From contig DAINBU010000003.1 in the NCBI GenBank assembly GCA_036732755.1, forward strand, positions 48,321-112,320: a stretch of 64,000 bases of DNA, in the 5' to 3' direction. The notes beneath the pieces were generated by a model. That model saw only the letters and a list, made by a program, of their open reading frames with translations. It made no database searches and was not told where the DNA came from. Shown here one piece after another: positions 54,187-64,000 of this stretch. The stretch comes from DASRRB01 sp036732755 (lineage in GTDB: Bacteria > Planctomycetota > B15-G4 > SIAN01). The translations under genes and the position numbers were made by a program. Position 1 is the stretch's first letter; the number at the start of each line of letters is the position of its first letter.

Positions 54187-56181
54187 ATGCCGTCGCCGGA
54201 TCGTCCGAACTCGCGCACTGCCCCTCTCACCGTCGTCTTCGCGCTCGCCGCGTGCTCGAACCCGCCGCAGTCCGAGAGCGAGCCCGCGGCCGCGCCGCTG
54301 CCGTCCGACCGCCTCGCGCACGCGTTCCTCTTCGTCGAGAACGCGGACGACGGTTCGCGGCGACTGATCGACCCGGGCCGCCAGCTCGCGCAGATCGACT
54401 ACCGCAGCCGGCTCGACGTGGTGCCCGACCGGATGGCGCTGCTCGCGATGCGCGGCGATTCCGACGACCTCCTGCCGCCGCTCGGGCCGGAGGAGAAGCG
54501 GCGCCTCGACCTGCTCAAGGCGGCGGCGGGCCTCGCCGACCAGCTCCACGCGCTCGCGGCCGACCTCGACGCCCGCCGCTCCGAGCTCGACCCGTCGGCG
54601 CCGCCGCGCAGCGTGTCGGCGGACGAGGACGCCGCGGCCACGCGCGCTCTCGTCGAGCGCGAACGCGTCGTCCGCCAGGAGGTGCTCGCGCAGGTCGACG
54701 CCCTGGTCGCGGCCGACGTCGCGTTGCGCCTCGCGCCGGGCACGCCCGAGTCCGACGCCGAGATCGCGACGCGGGCCGGCGCGTTGCGCCGCGACGCGGC
54801 CGGAGCGCCGATCGTCGTCGACGTCGCGCGCATGCGCGCCCTGCTCGAAGAGAGCGTGCGCGACCTCGAGCACTCGCTCGAGCGCGACCGCGGCCTCCTC
54901 GAGGCGGACGCGACGTCGCTGCGGCTGCGCGCCCTCCTGCACACGGGCAGCAAGGTCATCCCGGTCCACATCGAGAACTACGACACCCTCGACAAGTGGG
55001 GCACGAAGGAGCCGAGCGTCGGCCTCGGCACCGTGCGCGACCAGGGGCGCACCGACGCGGAGAGCCTCGCGCTGCGCGCGCTGGCGGGCGCCGGCACCGA
55101 CCGCGACGGCCGGCGCGTGACGGTCGCGTCGCTCTCCGCGGGCGTCGCCGCGGCGCTGCGCGACGAGGCCGCGCGGATCGCGGAAGCGTGGCGCGCGCTG
55201 GCGCGCGCGAGCGGCGCGGCGACGCTTCCGGCGGCGATCGCGGCCGCGCGCGCGGGGGCGGGCGCTGCCGACGCCGCCGCCCTCGACCGGCTCGCGGCGC
55301 TGGCCGCGCGACTCGACGCGATCTCGGGCTCGCTCGTCGACGCGCGCGGCGCCGCGACCGAGGATGTCGCCGTGCACGAACTCCCGCGCGCGACCGAGGC
55401 GCTGCGGGCGTGGACCGCCAAAGCGCGTGCGGCCGACCTCGCCGCCACAGCGGCGGCGCTCGCGCGACCCGGGCCGGAGCCAGTGCGCGCACGCGCTGCG
55501 GCGCTCGCCGCCGACTGGCCGGTCGCGCTCGACCGCCTCGAGCTCGCGACGAGCTTCGCGAGCGCGCGCGTGCTGGAGATGCCGATCGTCGGCGCGGCGG
55601 CCTCCATCGACCCGCGCACCGTCCCGCGCCCCGCGCCGCCGATGGTCCCCGGCTCGATCGACCTCAACGCGACGATCGCCGATCGCGGCGACCAGCTCGA
55701 GTTGATCCTCGAGCTGCTGCGCGGCGGCGGCGGCGAGGCCGACGCCTACCCGACCGCGCGGCGCACCTTCGAGGTCGAACGGCTGCGGCTCGTCAACTCG
55801 CTGTCGGCGGACGTCGCGTTCGTCCGCCAGTCCTCGGAAGGCCACTTCCGTCCCGCGCCGGCGGCGGCGTGGACGATCCACTACCGCATCCCGAGCGAGC
55901 CCGACGATTCGTGGCTCGAGAGCTTCTGGCAGGTGCTCGATCCCGGCGTCGGACTCAGCGCGACCGCCATGAGCACCGACCAGGAGAGCTTCCAGGCCGG
56001 CATCGGCCCGCACCTGAGCCTCTTCCACGACATCGTGCGCGGCGGCTGGGGCTACAACCTCAGCGCCGACTCCAACCGCGGCTACGTCTTCGTGAGCATC
56101 GGCATCTTCGAGACGATCCAGGGCATCGGGACGCTCATGACGGGCCGCTTCGGCGTCTCGGCGCCCGGCTCGAAGAAGTGA
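54187..56181 (+). CDS. Large putative lipoprotein with helical core
   Basis: 664 residues. The ATG at 54187 is preceded by GGAGG and by a TAGATT box at 54159. LAAC near residue 20-23 (VVFALAAC) is a lipobox. The middle (about 80-480) is Ala/Glu/Arg-rich helix, likely coiled coil. The C-terminal 180 residues change to a beta-type domain (RRTFEVERLRLVNSLSADVA, WTIHYRIPSEPDDSWLESFW). No family recognised. It precedes kbl by 101 bp on the same strand. Confidence 0.75.
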   Translation: MPSPDRPNSRTAPLTVVFALAACSNPPQSESEPAAAPLPSDRLAHAFLFVENADDGSRRLIDPGRQLAQIDYRSRLDVVPDRMALLAMRGDSDDLLPPLGPEEKRRLDLLKAAAGLADQLHALAADLDARRSELDPSAPPRSVSADEDAAATRALVERERVVRQEVLAQVDALVAADVALRLAPGTPESDAEIATRAGALRRDAAGAPIVVDVARMRALLEESVRDLEHSLERDRGLLEADATSLRLRALLHTGSKVIPVHIENYDTLDKWGTKEPSVGLGTVRDQGRTDAESLALRALAGAGTDRDGRRVTVASLSAGVAAALRDEAARIAEAWRALARASGAATLPAAIAAARAGAGAADAAALDRLAALAARLDAISGSLVDARGAATEDVAVHELPRATEALRAWTAKARAADLAATAAALARPGPEPVRARAAALAADWPVALDRLELATSFASARVLEMPIVGAAASIDPRTVPRPAPPMVPGSIDLNATIADRGDQLELILELLRGGGGEADAYPTARRTFEVERLRLVNSLSADVAFVRQSSEGHFRPAPAAAWTIHYRIPSEPDDSWLESFWQVLDPGVGLSATAMSTDQESFQAGIGPHLSLFHDIVRGGWGYNLSADSNRGYVFVSIGIFETIQGIGTLMTGRFGVSAPGSKK

Positions 56182-56282
56182 GCCGCCCGCGCCGGATCCG
56201 GCGTTGATTCGCGCCCGCCTTCGGCGAGACTCCCGGCCGACCGCGCGACGTCTTCGTCGCGCCTCGCAGCACGAGGGATCCC

Positions 56283-57470
56283 ATGTACGCGAACGCGCAG
56301 AAGCACTTCGAGAAGGAGCTGCAGGAGATCCGCGACGCCGGCCTCTGGAAGGAGGAGCGCGTCATCCTCTCGCCGCAGGCCGCGAAGATCCGCGTGCAGC
56401 AGGGCGAGGTGCTGAACTTCTGCGCGAACAACTACCTCGGCCTCTCCTCCCATCCCGGGCTGGTGAAGGCGGCGCAGGAGGCGCTCGCCAGGTACGGCCT
56501 GGGCATGTCGTCGGTCCGCTTCATCTGCGGGACGCAGGACATCCACAAGGAGCTCGAGGCGAAAATCGCGAAGTTCCTCGGGTTCGACGACGCGATCCTC
56601 TACTCGAGCTGCTTCGACGCGAACGGCGGCGTCTTCGAGACCCTCCTGAAGGAGGACTGCGCCGTCATCTCCGACGAGCTGAACCACGCGTCGATCATCG
56701 ACGGCATCCGCCTCTGCAAGGCGGAGCGGCTGCGGTACAAGCACCTCGACCTCGCCGACCTCGACGGCAAGCTCGCCGCGGCGAAGGGCGCGAAGATCCG
56801 CCTCGTCGTGACCGACGGCGTCTTCTCGATGGACGGCGACGTCGCGCCGCTGGCCGAGATCGCGAACCTCTGCGAGAAGCACGACGCGCTGCTGATGGTC
56901 GACGACTCGCACGCGACCGGTTTCATCGGCAGGACCGGCCGCGGCACGCCCGAGCACTGCGGCGTGCAGGGGCGGGTCGACCTGCTCTCCAGCACGCTCG
57001 GCAAGGCGCTCGGTGGCTCGGCCGGCGGCTTCGTCGCCGCGAAGGCCGGGATCGTCGCGCTGCTGCGCCAGCGCAGCCGCCCCTACCTCTTCAGCAACAC
57101 GGTCGCGCCGCCGATCGTCGCCGCGACGCTCGCCGTCTTCGACCTGATCGCCGGCTCGACCGCGCTGCGCGACAAGCTCGAAGCCAACACAAAGTGGTTC
57201 CGCGAGCAGATGACGAAGGCCGGCTTCCAGATCCGCCCCGGCATCCACCCGATCGTCCCGATCATGCTCGGCGACGCCAAGCTCGCGCAGACCTTCGCGA
57301 AGGAGCTCCTCCCCGAGGGCGTCTACGTCATCGGCTTCAGCTTCCCGGTCGTCCCGATGGGCCAGGCGCGCATCCGCGTCCAGATCTCCGCCGGCCACGA
57401 GCGCGACCACCTCGAACGGGCGGTCGCGGCGTTCACGAAGGTGGGGAAGCGGCTCGGGGTGGTGAAATAG
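56283..57470 (+). CDS. kbl: 2-amino-3-ketobutyrate coenzyme A ligase
   Basis: 395 residues, the normal length. PLP-dependent alpha-oxoamine synthase family: NFCANNYLGLSSHPGL and RFICGTQDIHKELE near the N-terminus, VDDSHATGF (H210) and the PLP lysine K241 in STLGKALGG. SGYVIGFSFPVVP-like strand and ARIRVQ close the C-terminal domain. It converts 2-amino-3-ketobutyrate and CoA to glycine and acetyl-CoA, completing the threonine pathway started by Tdh. Some relatives are serine palmitoyltransferases; the match at GLGMSSVRFICGTQ favours Kbl. A hairpin follows 37 bp after the stop. Confidence 0.95.
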   Translation: MYANAQKHFEKELQEIRDAGLWKEERVILSPQAAKIRVQQGEVLNFCANNYLGLSSHPGLVKAAQEALARYGLGMSSVRFICGTQDIHKELEAKIAKFLGFDDAILYSSCFDANGGVFETLLKEDCAVISDELNHASIIDGIRLCKAERLRYKHLDLADLDGKLAAAKGAKIRLVVTDGVFSMDGDVAPLAEIANLCEKHDALLMVDDSHATGFIGRTGRGTPEHCGVQGRVDLLSSTLGKALGGSAGGFVAAKAGIVALLRQRSRPYLFSNTVAPPIVAATLAVFDLIAGSTALRDKLEANTKWFREQMTKAGFQIRPGIHPIVPIMLGDAKLAQTFAKELLPEGVYVIGFSFPVVPMGQARIRVQISAGHERDHLERAVAAFTKVGKRLGVVK

Positions 57471-57506
57471 GGCGAGACCGGGTCGCCCGGGATTCGTCGA
57501 CATGCA

Positions 57507-57528
57507 GCGGACCGGCGATCCGGTCCGC
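57507..57528. repeat. Inverted repeat between kbl and the toxin-antitoxin-like pair
   Basis: Perfect 9-bp arms (57507-57515 with 57520-57528) with a four-base loop, no T tract. It may end the kbl transcript or be an operator 68 bp before the HTH-ImmA gene. Confidence 0.5.
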
Positions 57529-57595
57529 GATGCTCGCAGGAGTCGATGCCGAGCAGCCGTCCCCCGCCAGAAACTGACGCGAGAGGAACGGGCAC

Positions 57596-58741
57596 GTGAT
57601 CCGAGTCGACGTCAAGCCAGTGATGCTGCGCTGGGCGCGCGAGCGTGCGCGACTGAGCATCGAGGAGCTCGTCCAGCGCTTTCCCAAGCTCGACGCATGG
57701 GAGACGTCCGCGGCGCAGCCGACGCTGAAGCAACTGGAGGGCTTCGCGAAGGCGACCCGCACACCCGTCGGCTTCTTTTTTCTCTCGGAGCCGCCCGAGG
57801 AACGCCTGCCGATTCCCGACTTCCGGACGATCCGCGACGAGCGCATCCGGCGTCCGAGCCCGGATCTCCTGGAAACGATCTACGTCAGCCAGCAGCGGCA
57901 GGAGTGGTATCGCGACCACGCCCGGGCGCTCGGCGAATCGAAGCTCGAATTCATCGGCTCGTCGAATTCGAACGACGACGTCGAGGAGACGGCGGCGCGG
58001 ATGCGTCGGGCGCTCGAATTCGACGTCGCCGAGCGGGGAACCCTCCCGACGTGGACCGACGCGTTGCGGCGATTCATCGAGCAGGCCGACGCGCTCGGCG
58101 TGCTCGTCATGGTCAGCGGCGTCGTGCTGAACAACAATCGCCGACGGCTGGATCCGGACGAATTCCGCGGCTTCGCGTTGTCCGATGACCTCGCGCCGCT
58201 CGTCTTCATCAACGGTGCCGACACGAAGGCGGCGCAGATGTTCACGCTCGCCCATGAGCTCGCCCACCTGTGGCTCGGGCAGACCGCGCTGACCGACTCG
58301 AATTCGGCGAGCGTCCCGGATGCGGTCACCGAACGTTGGTGCAATCGAGTGGCAGCCGAGCTCCTCGTTCCGATCGAGCAGTTCCAGCGCGATTACCGAA
58401 GGGATGCGGATCTCGCGGGGGAGCTCGCTCGCTTGGCACGACGATTCAAGGTGAGCACACTCGTCGTGCTCCGACGGATGCATGACGTTCGGGGCCTCAG
58501 GAGCGACCAGTATTGGGCGGCCTACGAGGCCGAGATCGGAAGATTGCGCGGCGTCCCGAAGTCGAGCGGCGGCGACTTCTATCTGACCCAGGGTGCCCGG
58601 CTCAGCAAGCGCTTCGCGCGAGCGCTCATCGCGAGCACGCTCGAAGGACAGACGCTTCTTCGCGACGCGTTCCGGATGCTGGGCTTTTCGAAGCTCGAGA
58701 CGTTCCGTGAGCTCGGGCGCTCGCTCGGCGTCTTCGGCTGA
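57596..58741 (+). CDS. XRE-type HTH / ImmA-IrrE metallopeptidase (putative antitoxin)
   Basis: 381 residues. The first 70 carry an XRE-like helix-turn-helix (KPVMLRWARERARLSIEELV, then TLKQLEGFAKATRTPVGFFF). The ImmA/IrrE (COG2856) domain follows with HELAH at 220-224 and a helical C-terminus. The pair of an XRE-COG2856 protein and a DUF4411 PIN-like protein is a known toxin-antitoxin arrangement, and the next gene is DUF4411, overlapping by one base (TGATG). Probable role: antitoxin, repressor and peptidase that can lift repression. Codon use is less GC-biased than neighbours, consistent with mobility. Confidence 0.92.
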   Translation: MIRVDVKPVMLRWARERARLSIEELVQRFPKLDAWETSAAQPTLKQLEGFAKATRTPVGFFFLSEPPEERLPIPDFRTIRDERIRRPSPDLLETIYVSQQRQEWYRDHARALGESKLEFIGSSNSNDDVEETAARMRRALEFDVAERGTLPTWTDALRRFIEQADALGVLVMVSGVVLNNNRRRLDPDEFRGFALSDDLAPLVFINGADTKAAQMFTLAHELAHLWLGQTALTDSNSASVPDAVTERWCNRVAAELLVPIEQFQRDYRRDADLAGELARLARRFKVSTLVVLRRMHDVRGLRSDQYWAAYEAEIGRLRGVPKSSGGDFYLTQGARLSKRFARALIASTLEGQTLLRDAFRMLGFSKLETFRELGRSLGVFG

Positions 58742-59235
58742 TGGCGTACCTGCTCGACGCCAACGTCTTCATCGAGGCGAAGAACCGCTACTACGGGCTC
58801 GACTTCTGTCCGGGATTCTGGGACTGGCTCGTCGACCGCAATGCGGCGGGCGCCGTGTTCAGCATCGAGAAGGTCGCAGACGAGCTCGCGGCGGGAATCG
58901 ACGAACTCGCGGACTGGGCGGATCGGAGGGGCGCAGGCTTCTTCCTCAAGCCCGACCAGCCCGTCGTCCCCGGATTGGTGCGCGTGAGCCAATGGGCGAA
59001 GGACAGCGGATTCGATGCGGCGGCAGTCAGCACGTTCCTGGACGCCGCGGACTCGTACCTCATCGCGCACGCGCTGGCTCACCGACACACCGTCGTGACG
59101 CATGAGCGAGTGGACGGATCGAAGAAGAAGATCAAGATCCCGGTCGCATGCATTCCTCTCGGCGTGAAGTTCATGTCACCGTTCGAGATGCTCAGGAAGG
59201 AGCGCGCGCTCTTCGTCCTCGAGAAGCGTTCGTGA
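58741..59235 (+). CDS. DUF4411 PIN-like protein (putative toxin)
   Basis: 164 residues. The start MAYLLDANVFIEAK contains D6 in the DxN motif of PIN-like nucleases. Further acidic residues follow in VADELAAGIDEL and DAADSYLIAHA, and VVTHERVDGSKKKIKIP is the typical C-terminal DUF4411 strand with a basic patch. As the partner of the XRE-ImmA protein it is expected to be the toxin, probably an RNase. It uses the same TGATG overlap as other coupled genes here. Confidence 0.92.
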   Translation: MAYLLDANVFIEAKNRYYGLDFCPGFWDWLVDRNAAGAVFSIEKVADELAAGIDELADWADRRGAGFFLKPDQPVVPGLVRVSQWAKDSGFDAAAVSTFLDAADSYLIAHALAHRHTVVTHERVDGSKKKIKIPVACIPLGVKFMSPFEMLRKERALFVLEKRS

Positions 59236-59256
59236 CCCTTTGACCGGCCACGCCTC

Positions 59257-59919
59257 ATGTCGAAGCTGATCGACCTCTCGCACGAGATCGAGCACGGCCT
59301 CGAGACCTACCGCGGCCTGCCGCCGCCGGTGATCAGCGACTTCCTGAGCCGCGAGGCGTCGCGCTCCCACTACGCGGCGGGGACGGAGTTCCACATCGGG
59401 AAGATCGAGATGGTCGCCAACACCGGCACCTACCTCGACAGCCCGTTCCACCGCCACGCGGACGGCGCCGACCTCGCCGCGCTCCCGCTCGAGCGGCTCG
59501 CCGATCTCGAGGTTGTCGTGGTGCGCGCGCCGTTCGAGCAGGGGCGCGCGATCGACGCGCCGGCGTTCGCGTCCGTGGGCGACGTGCGCGGCCGCGCCGT
59601 CCTGGTCCACACCGGCTTCGACCGCCACTGGCGGACGGAGCGCTACTTCACCGGGAATCCGTTCCTGACCGAGGCCGCGGCGAGTCTCCTGGTCGAGCGC
59701 GGCGCCGCGCTCGTCGGCATCGACTCGCTCAACATCGACGACACGGGCGACGGCCGCCGCCCGGTCCACACGCGCCTGCTCGCCGCCGGCATCCCGATCG
59801 TCGAGCACCTCACCAACCTCGCGGCGCTCCCCGACCAGGGCTTTCGCTTCTTCGCCGTTCCGCCGAAGGTGAAGGCCTTCGGCACCTTCCCGGTCCGCGC
59901 CTTCGCGAAAGCCGACTGA
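59257..59919 (+). CDS. Cyclase-family hydrolase with altered metal motif
   Basis: 220 residues. The fold matches the cyclase/kynurenine formamidase family: LIDLSHEIEHGLETYRGLPP at the start, then NTGTYLDSPFHRH, where most relatives have HxGTHxDxPxH. The first two His are Asn and Tyr here, while Asp and the last His remain. GIDSLNIDD and RLLAAGIPIVEHLTNL close the domain. Members hydrolyse amides or lactones with Zn or Mn. The variant motif means substrate and metal use cannot be assumed. It follows the DUF4411 gene by 21 bp. Confidence 0.88.
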   Translation: MSKLIDLSHEIEHGLETYRGLPPPVISDFLSREASRSHYAAGTEFHIGKIEMVANTGTYLDSPFHRHADGADLAALPLERLADLEVVVVRAPFEQGRAIDAPAFASVGDVRGRAVLVHTGFDRHWRTERYFTGNPFLTEAAASLLVERGAALVGIDSLNIDDTGDGRRPVHTRLLAAGIPIVEHLTNLAALPDQGFRFFAVPPKVKAFGTFPVRAFAKAD

Positions 59920-59989
59920 CTTCAAGGACGGAGCTGGTGGTCGGGGCCCGGCGTCCGCGACGCCAAGATTGGGTCGAGTCGGCGCCGGC

Positions 59990-60618
59990 CTAGAACTCCC
60001 ACTCGAGGACGAGCCGCAATTCGTCGTTGTGCTCGTCGCGGTGGTAGATCGCGTACAGGGCGGTCATCAGTACGTGCAGATTCTTGCTCGCGCGCGACGT
60101 GACGACCGGTCCGATCTCCGAGAACTTGTCCTTGCTCAACTGCTGCAGGAATTCGAGGCCGATGCCGATCGGGTGGTCGGCGGGCGACTCCCAGCCCGGG
60201 ATGAAGTCGAGCGTGCGGAGGCAGCCGAAGGTCGTCTCGCCCTCGAACTCCGATTCGTGTTCCTCCCAGACGCGGCCGACGTTCACGTTGACGGTGAAGT
60301 CCTCGCCGCGCTCGGTGCAGCAGGAGAGGATCCCCTTCACCTCGAACGCCTGCTCCTCCGCCTCGAAGTCGCGGTTGGGGTTCTCGCTCTCGAGCTCGCC
60401 GCCGACGCGGTGCTCGTACTCGAGGTTGAAGGCGGGGAGCAGCTTGCCGTAGCCGAAGTCGAGGAAGTTGAAGCGCAGCTCGATCTCGTGCTCGCCCGCG
60501 TAGGGCAGGTGCCAGTCGCGGCTCAGCGTGAAGTCGCGCTCGTGCGCCGACGCGCGGCCGGCCAGCGCGAGGAGCGCGAGCACGCCGGCGAACGGAACGG
60601 AGCGGGGACGCGCGGCGG

Positions 60619-60622
<4 letters not shown>
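59990..60622 (-). CDS. Exported protein of unknown function; start unusual
   Basis: 210 residues if translation begins at the CTG (60622-60620) that overlaps the stop of the rlmI-like gene (CTGA). This gives a good signal peptide, MTAARPRSVPFAGVLALLAL to RASA, with Arg residues at the front. The only standard start nearby is GTG 60583, which would leave an uncharged, short signal. The mature part is beta-rich (HEIELRFNFLDFGYGKLLPA, FNLEYEHRVGG, NLHVLMTALYAIYH, LRLVLEWEF) with alternating strands, compatible with a small outer-membrane barrel. No family recognised. Confidence 0.72.
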
Positions 60623-61784
<1,162 letters not shown>

Positions 61785-61788
<4 letters not shown>

Positions 61789-64000
61789 TTCGCCTTCAGG
61801 TGGAGGACGCGCGCGCCGGCCGCGGCGTCCGCCTCCTCCGCGAGCGCGTCGAGGTAGACGCGCTCGAGCCGCGACTCGCCGAACTCCTGCCGCAGGTCGC
61901 CGAAGCGCGCGGCGCACGCGGGCGCGTCGCCCGCCTGCCACGCCGCGACCGCGGCGGCGGTGAGCTCGATCTCGCGGTCGCTCATGGCCGGCGGCGCGAG
62001 CTCGTGCAGCTCGACCGCGACGCTCTGGCCGACGACGACCACGCGCGAGAGGGGACGGAAGCGCAGCCCCGCGCCCTGTGCCTGCTCGCGCGTGCGGCCG
62101 TCGACGAGGATGCGCGTGCCGAACTGCTTGTTCGCCGACTCGAGGCGCGCCGCGAGGTTGATCGCGTCGCCGATCGCGGTGAAGTCGTGCAGCAGCGGCG
62201 GCGCTCCGCAGTCGCCGACGATGACGCGGCCGGTCGCGATGCCGACGCGCCCGTGGATCGGCTCGCCGGCGGTCGCGGCCGCCAGCGCCTCCATCACCTC
62301 GAGCGCCGCGCGGCACGCCCGCGCCGCCTGCTCCGGATCGGGGCGGAACGCCGACCAGAAGGCCATCAGCCCGTCGCCGAGGTACTTGTTCACGTAGGCC
62401 TGGTGGCGCGTGAGCGCGACGGTCGCCGCGTTCATGCAGCGGTTGAGGAGCGCGACCGTGTCGCGCGCGCCGAGCCGCTCGCTCACGGCGGTGAATCCGG
62501 CGAGGTCGAGGAAGAACGCGGTCACCTCGCGCGGCTCGCCCTTCATCGAGAGCGCGTCGGGGTGGTCGACGAGGTAGTCGACGAGCTCCGGCGCGACGCG
62601 CGCCTTGAACTGCCGCGTGATCCGCTGCGCGTCGAGCTGCGCCAGCGCGGCGCGCGTCGCCGTCGCGCCGATCCACGCGACCGCGCCGCTCGCGAGCGGC
62701 GCGATGAGCGGGACGACGAGGTGCTCCCCCGCGAAGAGCGCGACGACCGCGACCCACGCGTAGCCGCCGAGCAGCGCGAGCGCCGTCCCTGCCGCCGCCA
62801 GCGAGGGCAGGAGCGTCGTCGCCGTCAGCAGCACGCCCGCCGCGAAGGCGAGGAGGGGCGAGGCGAACGGCGCGAGCGACCGGAAGCCGCGGCCGGAGAG
62901 GGCCATGTCGGCCGCGACCGCGTGCGCGACGACGCCCGGCGTGCGCGCGCCCAGCGGCGTCGGCACGAAGTCGCTCGCGGCGCCGGTCGCGGTCCAGCCG
63001 ACGAAGACGAGGCGGCCGTCGAGCAGGCGATGCGCCTTGCGCTCGGCATCATCCAGCGACGCGCGGCCACGGCGGACGATCGCGTCGAAGCGCGCGAAGT
63101 CGCGGTACGGCTCGACGGCTGAGCGCTCGGCGTCGGTGAGGCCACCCTGGGCCTCGGCGGCCGCGGCGTCGTCGCAACGGAACCGCGCCTCCTCGCGGAC
63201 CCTCTCCAGCAGCCGGTCGTCGTCTCCGTCCTTCGCGATGCCGGTCGCCGCGGCGATGTCCTTTGCGAGGAAACTGCGTTGGAGGGTCGGGCGCGCGAGC
63301 GCGCCGCGCGTGATCGCGAGGTCCAGCATCCGACCGAGCGAGATGCGCGGCGCCATCCGCAGCCACGCGTCGTCCGTCCCAGCGCCGCGCGGGACGGACG
63401 GCCACGCGAGCAGGAGCCGGTCGACCTTCCGCGGCACCGGCGCGTCGTCGCGGAAGACCCGCGCCGCCGCGAAGCCGAACTGCAGCGCGAGACCGCCGGG
63501 AACGACGCGTCGCGCGACGACCTCGCGCAGTCCGCCGTCGGAGTCGGCGGTCGAATCGACGAACCCGGCGCCGGCCGCGTGATCGACCAGCTCCGGCAAG
63601 GGCGGCCGTGCGGCGAGCGACGGCTCCGCGTCGGCGGGGGCGTCCTCGAGAATCCACCCGCGCATCCGGGCCCAGGCGACGTGGTCGCGGTAGACGTCGG
63701 CGAGCAGCGCGCGGTCGGCCTCGACCGGCTCGACGTCCTTTCCGAGCAGCGCGGCCGAGAACGCCGCGAACTCCACCTTCACGGTGGAGTGGCGCTCGAG
63801 ATGGAGCAGCTCTCGACGCGCGGCGAGTTGCCGCCACGTGCGTGGCCGCAGCACGAAGTCGCGCGCGAGCGTCGGCTCGATCGCGCCGGGGCGGGCCGCG
63901 GCGAGGACTTCGGCGGGCGCCGCGGTCCAGCGCTGCGCGATCTCGTGCAGGAGGAGGTCGCGCGCCTCGCGCCGCTCGCGCGGAGCGGCCGTCCACGGGT
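61785..64000 (-). CDS. CHASE2 domain adenylate/guanylate cyclase, 5' end outside window
   Basis: 737 residues visible; the frame remains open and protein-like to the right edge, so the start lies beyond. The N-terminal part is an extracytoplasmic CHASE2 domain, ending with DGRLVFVGWTATGAASDFVP, TPLGARTPGVVAHAVA. About three membrane helices follow (FASPLLAFAAGVLLTATTLL, AGTALALLGGYAWVAVVALF, LIAPLASGAVAWIGATATRA). The class III cyclase domain has metal-binding Asp in AFFLDLAGFTAVSERL and YLGDGLMAFW, and FTAIGDAINLAARLE. It should make cAMP or cGMP in the cytoplasm in response to an outside signal. Coupled to the methyltransferase gene. Confidence 0.93.

Overview
This 64 kb window comes from a very GC-rich bacterial chromosome, roughly 70% GC by eye. 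The gene content is typical of Planctomycetota. It has a 3-keto-disaccharide hydrolase (DUF1080) domain, a Tat-exported DUF1800/DUF1501 pair, a FecR-VIT-VWA giant with a TPR tail, sulfatase-like and rhamnosidase genes, ECF sigma factors, many secreted metallopeptidase-like proteins and carboxypeptidase-regulatory-like (CRL) modules. The phylum is an inference from protein families. I saw no rRNA, tRNA, CRISPR array or transposase. Many genes are coupled by GTGA, ATGA or TGATG stop-start overlaps.

Layout: (1) 1-6.2 kb: end of a DUF1080 gene, two secreted gluzincin-like proteins, a membrane protein, an orphan DUF433 gene and a secreted seven-bladed beta-propeller. (2) 6.2-13.3 kb: a GH78 alpha-L-rhamnosidase followed closely by a 1246-residue sulfatase-like/TPR/alpha-beta hydrolase fusion. 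(3) 13.3-18.9 kb: DinB, MmcQ/YjbR, a lipoprotein, a PepSY protein and an M20 peptidase. Two gene 3' ends are duplicated here (DinB and M20), and each pair flanks a small two-gene insert. (4) 18.9-34.3 kb: a 2904-residue FecR/VIT/VWA/TPR protein, a ThuA-like protein, an M61 peptidase, an HDxxH zincin-like protein and an ECF sigma factor fused to a membrane segment and CRL domains. (5) 34.5-43.2 kb: the DUF1800/DUF1501 Tat pair, a rearrangement scar built from 3' fragments of two genes lying about 5 kb away, an unknown secreted protein, a sigma/anti-sigma-like/secretin-like operon and homoserine dehydrogenase. (6) 43.2-50.7 kb: a 1511-residue fusion of an AMP-forming acyl ligase, a membrane helix and about nine CRL domains, divergent from an RGG-box/TPR/DUF2325-like protein. 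(7) 50.9-57.5 kb: a threonine-degradation locus (tdh, an Lrp/AsnC regulator, a clostripain-like protein, a lipoprotein, kbl). (8) 57.6-64 kb: an ImmA/IrrE plus DUF4411 toxin-antitoxin-like pair, a cyclase-family hydrolase, an exported protein, an RlmI-type methyltransferase and a CHASE2 adenylate cyclase that runs off the right edge.

The threonine genes form a plausible two-step pathway: Tdh makes 2-amino-3-ketobutyrate and Kbl cleaves it to glycine and acetyl-CoA, with an Lrp-type regulator between them. The two most unusual proteins share one plan: a cytoplasmic module (sigma factor or acyl-AMP ligase), a membrane segment, and an array of CRL beta-domains. The 3'-end duplications suggest that small gene cassettes entered by recombination within the 3' part of existing genes and restored the interrupted reading frame.
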